A stretch of 64,000 bases of DNA from Micromonospora sp. M71_S20. GTDB taxonomy: Bacteria; Actinomycetota; Actinomycetes; Mycobacteriales; Micromonosporaceae. The stretch spans positions 1,860,001 to 1,924,000 of the forward strand of contig NZ_RCCV01000001.1 of assembly GCF_003664255.1 (NCBI RefSeq), written 5' to 3'. The notes beneath the pieces were generated by a model. It ran no database searches, was not told where the DNA came from, and worked only from the letters and a program-made list of their open reading frames with translations. Positions 8,757 to 16,525 of the stretch are shown one piece after another. The position numbers were made by a program, and so were the translations under genes. How positions within the stretch are numbered: position 1 is the stretch's first letter; every line of letters starts with the position of its first letter.

Positions 8757-9602
8757 ATGTCCGACCGACTGTGGTTCCGCCTCGACGACGTCCTGCCTCT
8801 CGCCGAACACGCCGCCGCCACCCACGCGCACCTCAGGACCCGGCAGCAGTGCCGGGCCGGCCTGCCGGACCAGGCCGCACTCATCTGGTCCCACGACACC
8901 GACGGCGACTGGTTGTCCTCCAACGGCGTCCCCCGCTGGTACGACGCCGACGGCACCGACCACCGCGTCCTCGCCGAAACCTGGACCCACACCGTCACCG
9001 GCGCGACCGGCAACCCGGTCCCCGACGACGACGGGCACGGATTCCTGCCCCTGCACACCGAACACCTCGACGGCCGGCGGAACCTGCTCGACCTGCTCCG
9101 CTACGCCCGCCACCACGGGATGCACTGGTTCGGGCTGCACCCGGACCCGGCGAGCGAGGCCACCAACGACCGCTACCGCATCTCCCGCAGCCGTGGTGAC
9201 ATCAGCCCGTCGCCTGCCACCTGGACCCCGGCGACCGTCAACTGCGGGGTGGTCGGCGGCGGCGCCTACCGCGCCATGGTCGCCGCCGGCTACACCACAC
9301 TTACCCGCGCCGGGGTGCTGTGCCGCTTCCCCCGGTTCGCGGTGCAGCGCATGGCCGCCCACCTCGACGCCCTCTGTCCCGGTGACATGCCCGGCGAGCA
9401 TCCCCGCCTGCGGTTCGACGGCGACGAGGTCGTCGTCGAGTGGGAGGACGACGACGGCCTGGGCAGCCGCTGGGTCGAGCACGACCGGGTCGCCCCGGAC
9501 GCCAACCGCTGTTACGCCATCGGCGCCTACCAGTGGCCCTGGGTCCTCGTCGCGTCCGGGGCGACCGCCGCCGCCAGCGACCCGGCGGACCGGTCGCGGT
9601 GA
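8757..9602 (+). CDS. Unknown mobile-element protein, 281 aa
   Basis: The start is ATG 8757 with AGGAG about 12 bases upstream. An in-frame extension to 8517 is Arg/Pro-rich and was rejected. The product is acidic and soluble with no membrane segment. It has a Trp-rich stretch (WSHDTDGDWLSSNGVPRWY, about 43-61), an 'RYRISRSRGDISP' stretch, and a likely beta-rich C-terminal part. I know no family for it. The stop overlaps the GTG of the next gene, so the two are probably co-translated. Confidence 0.6.
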   Translation: MSDRLWFRLDDVLPLAEHAAATHAHLRTRQQCRAGLPDQAALIWSHDTDGDWLSSNGVPRWYDADGTDHRVLAETWTHTVTGATGNPVPDDDGHGFLPLHTEHLDGRRNLLDLLRYARHHGMHWFGLHPDPASEATNDRYRISRSRGDISPSPATWTPATVNCGVVGGGAYRAMVAAGYTTLTRAGVLCRFPRFAVQRMAAHLDALCPGDMPGEHPRLRFDGDEVVVEWEDDDGLGSRWVEHDRVAPDANRCYAIGAYQWPWVLVASGATAAASDPADRSR

Positions 9603-9916
9603 TCGTCGACGAGGTGTTCCACCAGGGTGGCCACGGCACCTACGAGCTGACCCGGGTGCACCACACCGACGGGTACGTCCTGCGGGTGCGGGTCTGCCGC
9701 GACAGCTACGCCACGCAGAGCACGGCGGTCGCCGAGGTTCTCACCCCGCTGTTCACCTGGACGACCATCGCCAGCAGCCCCGGTGGCGGCTGGCACCGCA
9801 CGACCCCGACCGCTTCACCGGACGCGACGCCGCTGATCCCGGTCGCCGACGAGGTGCTCCAGCGGGCGCGGCGGATCCTTCCCGTGCCGCCGCCGTTCAT
9901 CACGCCCGGCCGGTAA
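9599..9916 (+). CDS. Small unknown protein coupled to the preceding gene
   Basis: The product has 105 residues and starts at GTG 9599, which overlaps the upstream stop (GTGA). The N-terminal half looks like beta strands (YELTRVHHTDGYVLRVRV), and the end is Pro-rich. There are no recognised motifs. The coupling to the 281-aa protein suggests they work together. The frame is supported by GC-rich third positions and the overlap, not by homology. Confidence 0.5.
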   Translation: MIVDEVFHQGGHGTYELTRVHHTDGYVLRVRVCRDSYATQSTAVAEVLTPLFTWTTIASSPGGGWHRTTPTASPDATPLIPVADEVLQRARRILPVPPPFITPGR

Positions 9917-10126
9917 CCCGCCGGGGCCGCGCCCTCCCCCGCTGCCCTGCCCGCCCGGTCGCACCTCGCGCACCAGCGGACGCAGCCCGGCGCCACACCT
10001 TCCGAGCCTCCATCCGCCCGCCGCACCACGGCGGCTGATCAGCGCGTCCGCGGCCCACCGCCGCCGACCCGCTCCTACCACTGGCACCACCTGGCCGACG
10101 CCCGGCCACCCGCGCACCGCGCATAC

Positions 10127-10148
10127 CCCGGGCACGGCCGTGCCCGGG
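10127..10148. repeat. 22-bp perfect palindrome upstream of the FAD oxidoreductase
   Basis: The 22 bases are fully self-complementary (half-site CCCGGGCACGG). The palindrome ends 26 bp before the ATG at 10175. It could be an operator, a terminator for the upstream pair or an attenuator. The 258-bp gap around it holds nothing else I can identify. Confidence 0.6.
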
Positions 10149-10174
10149 TTCCCACCCGCAGAAGGGAACCGATC

Positions 10175-11329
10175 ATGACATCCAGCACCATGTCGGCCTC
10201 CGGCCGGCAGCCCACCATCGCCGTCGTCGGCGGCAGTATCACCGGCCCCGTCACGGCGCTGCTGTTGCTGCGCGCCGGATTCGACGACATCACCGTCTTC
10301 GAGGCCGCGCCCGCGTCCGCACCTCTGGGCGGTGGCCTCATCGGCCTGGAACACCCCGCCCTCGACGTGCTCGACCGCCTCGGCATCCCGCAGCACGAGA
10401 TCGTCGCCCACGACTCCGAGGCCATCGTCCAGATGAACGTCCGCGACCGTCAGCCGGCCGAAACCATCCGACGCACCTACCCGGGGCGGAACACCACCTG
10501 GACGCTGCTGCACCAGGCGCTGACGCGCCGCCTACCCGCCGGCGTCCTGCACTCCGGCATGAAGGTCACCGCCCTGGCCGAGGAGGCCGGCCAGCAGGTG
10601 CTGCGGTTCCGCGACGGCCACACCGCGCCCGCCGACCTGGTCGTGTTCGCCGACGGCCGGTCGTCCACCGGCCGCCGGCTGCTGGATCCCGACCGGAGCC
10701 TGCGCTACGCCGGCTACGTCGCCCACCGCGGCATCGCCGACATCACCCCCGAGCCCGGCCTGCGGGACTTCCTGCGTCTGCAGCCCTGCCCCGGCGTGCA
10801 GTTCAACCTCGCCCCGGTACCCGGCGGCTGCGACTGGACCTTCTACCTCAACTGCACCAGCGCCGAGTACGCGCAGCGGTTCGGCGCCGACCCCATCCGC
10901 CGGGTGTTCGCCCTCCCCCGGCACGTCAGCCCCGCCGCCCGTACCCACGTCGACACCCACGCCGACCTGCTCCTCCCGGCCGGCCACGCCGCCGTCGTCC
11001 ACACCACCACCACCCGCATGGCGGTACCGGTCCTCGACATCACCCCACCGGACCGCATGGTCTGGCCGATCGGAACTGGTCACGCCGTCCTCCTCGGCGA
11101 CGCTCTCGCCCCCGTGCGCCCCCACACCGCGCGCGGCGCCAACAACGGCATCGAACAGGCCGCCGGCCTCGCCGCCGCCCTCACCCAGCACCGCAAGTAC
11201 GCCGCCGACCTCACCGCCGCCCTGCACGGCTGGCAACGCCGCCACCTGCCCGCCGCCGTCGCCTCCGTGCATCGCGGGCCCGTCATCGGCCGCCGGCTCG
11301 GCCTCGGCACCCACCGACCCGCCCGGTAG
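10175..11329 (+). CDS. FAD-dependent oxidoreductase/monooxygenase-like protein
   Basis: The product has 384 residues, with an AGAAGGGAACC ribosome-binding region before ATG 10175. The N-terminus has the FAD-binding Rossmann signature VVGGSITGPVTALLLLRAG (about 15-33) ending in an acidic residue of strand 2 (VFEA). A C-terminal GHAVLLGDALAPVRPHTARG (about 304-323) is the second FAD motif of the PheA/UbiH-type monooxygenase family. In that family FAD and NAD(P)H drive hydroxylation of aromatic substrates. The substrate is unknown. It is odd among transfer genes and may be cargo or a redox modifier of a host metabolite. Confidence 0.8.
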   Translation: MTSSTMSASGRQPTIAVVGGSITGPVTALLLLRAGFDDITVFEAAPASAPLGGGLIGLEHPALDVLDRLGIPQHEIVAHDSEAIVQMNVRDRQPAETIRRTYPGRNTTWTLLHQALTRRLPAGVLHSGMKVTALAEEAGQQVLRFRDGHTAPADLVVFADGRSSTGRRLLDPDRSLRYAGYVAHRGIADITPEPGLRDFLRLQPCPGVQFNLAPVPGGCDWTFYLNCTSAEYAQRFGADPIRRVFALPRHVSPAARTHVDTHADLLLPAGHAAVVHTTTTRMAVPVLDITPPDRMVWPIGTGHAVLLGDALAPVRPHTARGANNGIEQAAGLAAALTQHRKYAADLTAALHGWQRRHLPAAVASVHRGPVIGRRLGLGTHRPAR

Positions 11330-11361
11330 CCCACCCCGAGAGGAAAGGAGGTGGCTCCCTC

Positions 11362-11712
11362 ATGGCCACCAGGATCACCGCGATCCTCGTCGACGACCTT
11401 GACGGCTCCACCGACGACGTCGTCACCTACCAGTTCGCCTTCAACGGCGCCACCTACGAGATCGACCTGTCCGCCGGCAACTTCGACCGGATGGCCGCGG
11501 CATTCGGCCCTTTCATCACGGCGGGGCGGCGCCTGCCGAAACAGCCCCAGGCACCGCGGCGGAAGCGCGGCGCCGCGACCTGCCGCACCCAGAGCCATGA
11601 GATCCGCACCTGGTGGTGGACCGCCGACTGGGAAGGACTGAACCTGCCCCGGCCACGAACCGGGGGCGTCATCCCCGCCGCGGTGCGCGACGCGTACCAC
11701 GCCGCGCACTGA
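11362..11712 (+). CDS. Lsr2-like nucleoid protein / xenogeneic silencer
   Basis: The product has 116 residues, with an AGGAAAGGAGG site 5'. The N-terminal half (TAILVDDLDGSTDDVVTYQF, then FNGATYEIDLSAGN, about 5-45) matches the Lsr2 dimerisation domain. The C-terminal end, from RTWWWTADWEGLNLP to IPAAVRDAYHAAH (about 82-116), has the outline of the Lsr2 DNA-binding domain. The usual RGR AT-hook-like tripeptide is replaced by RTGG, so DNA preference may differ. Lsr2 coats AT-rich foreign DNA; element-encoded copies may silence transfer genes or protect the element from the host. Confidence 0.82.
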   Translation: MATRITAILVDDLDGSTDDVVTYQFAFNGATYEIDLSAGNFDRMAAAFGPFITAGRRLPKQPQAPRRKRGAATCRTQSHEIRTWWWTADWEGLNLPRPRTGGVIPAAVRDAYHAAH

Positions 11713-11796
11713 CCCGGCTCCCAACGTGCCGCCCGGGCGAGCGATCACCGGGCGGCACACCCGTACGCGTCGCCGCAGTCCCACGTTCCGGGCAGA

Positions 11797-11829
11797 CGAC
11801 TTGATCAATACCCGGATCGAAGCGTGCAT
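11797..11829 (+). promoter_or_regulatory. CGACTTGA regulatory motif with downstream conserved block
   Basis: CGACTTGA (11797-11804) is followed after 11 bases by ATCGAAGCGTGCAT (11816-11829). The same pair of blocks occurs at 21114-21147, 12 bases apart. Both lie 62-63 bp upstream of a start codon. The TTGA could be a -35 element. A shared promoter or operator of the element is the likeliest reading. Confidence 0.6.
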
Positions 11830-11890
11830 CAGTGCACACGCCTCACTCACCAACACCTGCCGCCGGCAGGAGAAAGGGGGCCACGCGCCC

Positions 11891-12874
11891 ATGACCAGCG
11901 CCCCGACCAACACGACCACCGATACGCCCGCAACAGCGCCCAACGTCGCGAAGGTCCTCGCCGCGCTGCACCGGCTCGGCGAGGCCACCGCCGCCGCCAT
12001 CGCCACCGAAGCCGGCCTCGGCTACTCGACCACCACCCCGAAACTGCGCACCCTGCTGACCGCGGGACTGGCCGAGCCCACCCGAAGCGCCACCGGACCC
12101 AGCCTGTGGCGGCTGACCGACACCGGCCGCGCGCACGCCGAACAGGGCGATCACGGCCAGCCCGCAGCGGAGCCCGCCACCCGCGACGCCGGCACGCCCG
12201 GCACCGCCGCAGAACCAGGGCGGAGCGGGGACAAACCGCAGGAGAGCCAAGAGGCTGCCGGGCAGGAGCTCGACCAGCGGCCGACCGCCGAGGTTCCCGC
12301 CGACGGGCAGCCAAAGGCCACCCGGGAGCCGGCATCGCCGGCTCCCGGTGACGTCGAGGCGGCACCCGACGAAGTCGCTGAAGCCGCGGAAACCGGAGCC
12401 GACCATGACGACCACAGCGGCCCCTCGACCGCCGAGCCCGAGGTGCCGGGCGCGACCGGCGGCACGGGGCAGGCCACCGGCACGACTCCCGCAGCGGACG
12501 CCGGGCCGGCCGTATCGGACGAGCCTCCCGCCGGCACGGCCACCGACAGCACCACCGGCGACCCGGCCACGGACGAATCACCCGCCACGGCGCCGGCCAC
12601 GGAGGCGGCGGCCGAGGCGGCACAGGCCTCTACCCGGCGGGCATCGGGTTCCCTGCGCGGCGCGATCCTCGACATCCTCGAGGCCAACCCCGGCCAGCAG
12701 TACAAGGTCAGCGAGCTGTGCAGGCTGGTCGACCGGGCCAACGAGGGAACCGGCGCGAAGAAGGCCAGCGCGGGCGCGGTCCACAACGCCGCCGTGAAGC
12801 TCGTCGGAACCGGGCGGGCGGTCCTGGCCGCCGAGAAACCCGCCGCGTTCGCCCTCGCCGACACCACCGCCTGA
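11891..12874 (+). CDS. Protein with two winged-helix domains and an acidic linker
   Basis: The product has 327 residues. Start ATG 11891 has AGGAGAAAGGGGG upstream; the in-frame extension to 11726 was rejected. Residues about 18-80 form a MarR-like winged helix (VAKVLAALHRLGEATAAAIA, then LWRLTDTGRAHA). Residues about 85-245 are a disordered Pro/Ala/Glu/Thr-rich linker. The last 75 residues form a second helix-turn-helix (RGAILDILEANPGQQYKVSE, then SAGAVHNAAVKLVGTG). It is probably a DNA-binding regulator of the element. A similar winged-helix N-terminus recurs in the MoxR protein at 18082-19248. Confidence 0.65.
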   Translation: MTSAPTNTTTDTPATAPNVAKVLAALHRLGEATAAAIATEAGLGYSTTTPKLRTLLTAGLAEPTRSATGPSLWRLTDTGRAHAEQGDHGQPAAEPATRDAGTPGTAAEPGRSGDKPQESQEAAGQELDQRPTAEVPADGQPKATREPASPAPGDVEAAPDEVAEAAETGADHDDHSGPSTAEPEVPGATGGTGQATGTTPAADAGPAVSDEPPAGTATDSTTGDPATDESPATAPATEAAAEAAQASTRRASGSLRGAILDILEANPGQQYKVSELCRLVDRANEGTGAKKASAGAVHNAAVKLVGTGRAVLAAEKPAAFALADTTA

Positions 12875-12895
12875 ACGACCCCGCCAGCCGGTAGC

Positions 12896-12939
12896 CCGGG
12901 GGCGGGCGTCGAACTTCCCGGAACCACGCCCGCCCCCGG
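12896..12939. terminator. 14-bp-stem hairpin between wHTH and GGDEF genes
   Basis: The arms CCGGGGGCGGGCGT (12896-12909) and ACGCCCGCCCCCGG (12926-12939) pair perfectly around a 16-base loop, between stop 12874 and start 12969. It is probably a terminator or attenuator. Confidence 0.55.
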
Positions 12940-12968
12940 TGCTCCTTACACGACAAGGAGCTCCCGAA

Positions 12969-13616
12969 GTGTCTCCCATCCTGACCTCGATCGTCACCGC
13001 CGTCGGTGGAATCCTCGCCGGTCTCGCCCTCGCCGCTGCGCTGCTGTGGCGCCAGCAGCAGGCGCTGACCCGCGCCCGCTACGCCGCCGAGCACGACGAC
13101 ACCACCGGTCTGCCCAACCGGCGGGCCCTGCTCGCCGCCGTCGGCCGCGCCGCACAGCGCGGCACCCCGTTCGGGCTCGTCCTGCTCGACCTCGACAGCT
13201 TCAAAGCCATCAACGACACGCTCGGCCACGAGGCCGGCAACGACGTCCTCACCGAAGTCGGCCGACGCCTGGCCGCACTGCGAGCGCCGGTGCGACTCGC
13301 CGCGCGGCTCTCCGGCGACGAGTTCGCCCTGCTGGTCGACGGCAACCGCGACGACGTCGCCGCCGTCGCCCGCGCCGCCTGGCGGGCGGTCGGTCGTGAC
13401 CCCGTCGACCTCGGCGCGCACGCGCTGGCCGTGCGCGCCAGCGTCGGGCACACCAGCGCCGCCCTCGGCGTCAGCCTCCGCACCCTGCTGCACCAGGCAG
13501 ACACCGCCATGTACCAGGCCAAACAAACCGGAACCGGGGTACGCGGCGCCACCGCCACCACCGGCCACACCAGGCCACTGCCGGGTACCCGCCCACGGGA
13601 CCTGCACCGCCGCTGA
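12969..13616 (+). CDS. GGDEF-domain protein (putative diguanylate cyclase)
   Basis: The product has 215 residues from GTG 12969, with AAGGAG 8 bases upstream. One membrane segment (about 5-24) is followed by a GGDEF domain: DDTTGLPNRRALL (about 43-55), LVLLDLDSFKAINDTLGHEAG (shown by LDLDSFKAIND, about 70-80), then LSGDEFALLVDG (about 114-125). The signature reads SGDEF instead of GGDEF. Some variants at the first glycine are active and others are not, so c-di-GMP synthesis is likely but not certain. There is no separate sensor domain. It is a membrane-anchored signalling protein carried by the conjugative element. Confidence 0.85.
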   Translation: MSPILTSIVTAVGGILAGLALAAALLWRQQQALTRARYAAEHDDTTGLPNRRALLAAVGRAAQRGTPFGLVLLDLDSFKAINDTLGHEAGNDVLTEVGRRLAALRAPVRLAARLSGDEFALLVDGNRDDVAAVARAAWRAVGRDPVDLGAHALAVRASVGHTSAALGVSLRTLLHQADTAMYQAKQTGTGVRGATATTGHTRPLPGTRPRDLHRR

Positions 13617-13634
13617 CGCTCACGGACACGCCAG

Positions 13635-13670
13635 GAGGACCTCGCGCCCGTCGACGTGCGCGAGGTCCTC
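13635..13670. terminator. 13-bp-stem terminator after the GGDEF gene
   Basis: The arms GAGGACCTCGCGC (13635-13647) and GCGCGAGGTCCTC (13658-13670) are perfectly complementary with a 10-base loop, 18 bp after the stop. There is no T-tract. Confidence 0.65.
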
Positions 13671-13929
13671 ACCATGCGCCGCTCGGCGGCGACGAGGGCC
13701 ACTACCGGCGCGGCTTCCCCCGCCACCTGCTCACCACCCTCGGACCACCCGTGTACGCCTCCACCCCGAGCAGCGACCCCGCACCGCCGTGCCGGGCGGG
13801 CAACGTCCTACCCGCCCGACACGACTTGACCTTTATCAAGAGATGAGCGTCGATCAGCTCCGGTCGTCGTCCGCCGGACGGACATCAGCATCCCCAGAGG
13901 CCCCGACTCGAGTCGGGCGACGACCACGC
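13671..13929. promoter_or_regulatory. Gap with CGACTTGA motif
   Basis: No gene is supported. CGACTTGA lies at 13822-13829. With the bases after it, it forms the interrupted palindrome CTTGA-CCTTTA-TCAAG (13824-13839). This is the third copy of the motif at the head of a transcription unit of the element. Confidence 0.5.
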
Positions 13930-14409
13930 ATGCCCGCGATCCGCCGACCGAAGGGCCACCCGCCATGGCACACCCCGCACACCCCGAGGACCGCAGCCAG
14001 CGTCCCAGCGACCGCACCGCAGTACCGGACGACGTCGCCGACAGGCTTCTGTGGGGCGCTCGCGGTCGACGTCGCCGCCGCCCACCGACCCGGATCCGAC
14101 GGCGCCTGCACGAACCTGCAGTGCCGCGGGCAGCACGGCCCCTGCTGGGCGCTACGCACCGCCCGCCGCGCCGAACAACGCGCCCGCCGCGCCACCACCC
14201 TCGCCCCGCCGTCCGCACCGCCCTCCTCGCGCCCGGTCGGCGTCGCGCGCGGACGCGCCTCCGTTCCCGCCGTGCCGCGTCGCTTCACCGGCTGGTTCAC
14301 CCCCGCCCACCCGCCGACGCCCCTGATGCGGCCCACGCCCGTACCGCACGCGGCGCCGGCGGAGTCCAGGCTCCACCGGCGTCCACCCGTCGCGGCACTG
14401 GCCGCCTGA
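13930..14409 (+). CDS. Unknown Arg/Pro-rich protein with a Cys cluster
   Basis: The product is about 159 residues from ATG 13930; ATG 13843 is an alternative start. Most of the sequence is low-complexity Pro/Ala/Arg. The middle has a compact CTNLQCRGQHGPC motif (about 64-76), which could bind zinc. The frame was chosen because a 13-bp-stem terminator follows at 14514-14556 and the CGACTTGA motif precedes it. A competing frame from 13965 is more Arg-rich and lacks the Cys motif. The family is unknown and I am not certain that it is expressed. Confidence 0.35.
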   Translation: MPAIRRPKGHPPWHTPHTPRTAASVPATAPQYRTTSPTGFCGALAVDVAAAHRPGSDGACTNLQCRGQHGPCWALRTARRAEQRARRATTLAPPSAPPSSRPVGVARGRASVPAVPRRFTGWFTPAHPPTPLMRPTPVPHAAPAESRLHRRPPVAALAA

Positions 14410-14513
14410 ACACGCATCAGCTCATCTGGATCGCCCCCATCAAAGACCCGACGGGCGTCCCTGCTGCACGGCGAGACACCCGGCGTCCTCGCCCGCTGAT
14501 CCCCGTACTCGTC

Positions 14514-14556
14514 CGAAGGCCGCGCGACGCCCCTCCACGGGTCCGCGCGGCCTTCG
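14514..14556. terminator. 13-bp-stem hairpin upstream of the M23 gene
   Basis: CGAAGGCCGCGCG (14514-14526) pairs with CGCGCGGCCTTCG (14544-14556) around a 17-base loop. It would end transcription from the unit at 13822-14409. Confidence 0.6.
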
Positions 14557-14611
14557 CCGTCTCCGCGCTGCACCGGCCCGCCGCCCGCCTGGCATGAAGG
14601 AGTGACCAGTC

Positions 14612-15691
14612 ATGACCACCCGCGTGCTGTCCTGGATCGCCATCGCGGTCGCCGGCGTCCTGCTGTTGTGCTCAGGGTTGGCCACCACCCTGATCTTCGG
14701 CGGCGGCGCCGGCACCTGCGGTACGACCGACAGCGTCACGGCCACCGCGTCGTCGGCGCTCGGCGCCGCTCCGGACGGGACCGCTCCGATCGGTGACTGG
14801 AGCGCCGAGCAGGTCGGTAACGCCGCCACCATCACCGCCGTCGGCATGCGCCTCGGCGTCCCATCCCGCGGCTGGGTCATCGCCGTGGCCACCGCGATCC
14901 AGGAATCCTCCCTGATCAACACCCCGGGTGGGGACCGTGACTCGGTCGGCCTCTTCCAACAGCGACCCTCCCAGGGCTGGGGCACCCCCGAACAGTTGCA
15001 GGATCCCCGGTACACGGCGACGAAGTTCTACCAGAGGCTGCAGGCCGTGGACGGCTGGCAGGCGATGCCACTCACCGAGGCCGCCCAGGCCGTGCAGGTC
15101 AGCGCCTTTCCCGACGCCTACGCCAAGTGGGAGGGACCGGCCACCCGGTTGGTCACCGCGACCGCCGGCACCGCCGGCCTACCCACCGAAGGCCTGGCCG
15201 TGTGCGGGGCCACCGGCCCGTGGACGCAGCCGGTCCTCGCCCCTGTCGGGTCGGGGTTCCGTAGCTCGGACCGACCTAGCCACGACGGCGTCGACCTCAG
15301 TGCCCCGCGCGGCACCGTCATCCGCGCGGCGTCCGCCGGGACCGTCCGCACCGTCCGCTGCAACGCCGTCCACGCCGACACCGGCGCCGAATGGGGATGC
15401 GACCGCGACGGTGACCCCGTTCTCACGCGCGGCTGCGGCTGGTACGTCGACATCGACCACGCCGGTGGGCTACTCACCCGCTACTGCCACATGGACCAGC
15501 CGCCGATGGTGGCGGTCGGGCAGCCGGTCGCTGCCGGTCAGCCCCTCGGCGTCGTCGGCTCGACCGGGCACAGCTCCGGCCCGCACCTGCACTACGAGGT
15601 GCACCAGAGCAGCGATGCCAGCCCAAACGGCGCGATCGACCCGGTGCCCTTCATGGCCGCTCAGAACGCGCCGCTCGGCACAAGGCCCTGA
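14612..15691 (+). CDS. VirB1-like cell-wall hydrolase: transglycosylase-like plus M23 peptidase domains
   Basis: The product has 359 residues; ATG 14612 has GAAGGAG upstream. One N-terminal membrane anchor (about 7-30) is followed by a lysozyme-like region (ITAVGMRLGVPSRGWVIAVA, then AIQESSL and SVGLFQQRPSQGWG, about 70-130) that holds the probable catalytic Glu of AIQESSL. A C-terminal M23 metallopeptidase domain has HDGVDLSAPRGT (HxxxD zinc ligands, about 225-236) and the HLHYEV motif (about 326-331). Both domains cut peptidoglycan: glycan strands and peptide cross-links. In conjugative elements such proteins open the wall for the mating channel. It acts outside the membrane. Confidence 0.9.
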   Translation: MTTRVLSWIAIAVAGVLLLCSGLATTLIFGGGAGTCGTTDSVTATASSALGAAPDGTAPIGDWSAEQVGNAATITAVGMRLGVPSRGWVIAVATAIQESSLINTPGGDRDSVGLFQQRPSQGWGTPEQLQDPRYTATKFYQRLQAVDGWQAMPLTEAAQAVQVSAFPDAYAKWEGPATRLVTATAGTAGLPTEGLAVCGATGPWTQPVLAPVGSGFRSSDRPSHDGVDLSAPRGTVIRAASAGTVRTVRCNAVHADTGAEWGCDRDGDPVLTRGCGWYVDIDHAGGLLTRYCHMDQPPMVAVGQPVAAGQPLGVVGSTGHSSGPHLHYEVHQSSDASPNGAIDPVPFMAAQNAPLGTRP

Positions 15692-15789
15692 GCGATACCG
15701 GCGGATCCATGGCCACCCAAGCTCGGCTGCCGTCCCGCCGGGGACGGCCGCTCCAACCCTCATCCACAGATTCCCAAGGAGGAAGGCAC

Positions 15790-16449
15790 GTGAGCACACC
15801 CACGCTGATCGGAGTTGCCGAGTTCGGCGCCAGGTACACCGCCCGCCTGATCCAGTTCGGCGAAAGCCCGGAGGTCCTGGTGCCGCTGCTGCGCCGGATC
15901 TGGACCGACACGTTCCGCCGCGACACCGACGCCATGGCCGCCGCCCTGCTGGCCCGCGACTGGTGGTCCCTCGCCATCAACCCCAGGCACAGGCGCTGGG
16001 ACCCGCAGCCGCCCGTGACCGGACTGGGCTACCCGGCCGTCACCGAGGACGACACGATCCGGCAGGGCTCACTGCGGGAGACCCTCGGCGGATCTCTCGA
16101 ATGGCTGTACCTGCTGCACCTCGACCAGCGGCTGGTGGTGGTGTACGAGGCGACGGTCCACGGCCGCTGGCTGCGGCACAGCGCCCACCACCTCGACCCC
16201 TTCGAGGATCTGTTCGTCACCGCGCCCGCTCTTGACGAGGGCGGTGCGGAAATGACGGTGTGCACCGTCTGCGGCGCGGTCGACGAGATCGACCACGTCG
16301 AGGTGCCGTCCATAGCCGGCTACGGCCACGACACCGCCACCAGCTGCACCCGCTGCGGCTCCTCGGTCGCCACCGACCCGGTGTTCGGCGGCCACGTCAC
16401 CCGTAAGCCCTGGCCACCGCACACCCCCACGACTGGCAGCACCCGGTGA
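15790..16449 (+). CDS. Unknown protein with C-terminal zinc-ribbon-like Cys pairs
   Basis: The product has 219 residues from GTG 15790, with AAGGAGGAAGG directly upstream; the in-frame extension to 15709 lacks such a site. The N-terminal 150 residues look like a mixed alpha/beta domain with many Trp and Arg residues. Residues about 158-190 hold CTVCG and CTRCG, spaced like a zinc ribbon. I do not recognise the family. It lies between the cell-wall hydrolase and the DUF4314 gene on the same strand and is probably part of that unit. Confidence 0.6.
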   Translation: MSTPTLIGVAEFGARYTARLIQFGESPEVLVPLLRRIWTDTFRRDTDAMAAALLARDWWSLAINPRHRRWDPQPPVTGLGYPAVTEDDTIRQGSLRETLGGSLEWLYLLHLDQRLVVVYEATVHGRWLRHSAHHLDPFEDLFVTAPALDEGGAEMTVCTVCGAVDEIDHVEVPSIAGYGHDTATSCTRCGSSVATDPVFGGHVTRKPWPPHTPTTGSTR

Positions 16450-16525
16450 ACACCGACCACATGCCGCCACCGGCCGCCGATGACGCCGGCCCTTCCACCG
16501 ACCCCGAGAACCGATCGGAGACCCA

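Noticed and set aside
13965..14597. 210-residue Arg/Pro-rich frame overlapping 13930-14409
   Set aside because: It runs through the hairpin at 14514-14556 and lacks the Cys cluster of the chosen frame; coding potential looks poorer.
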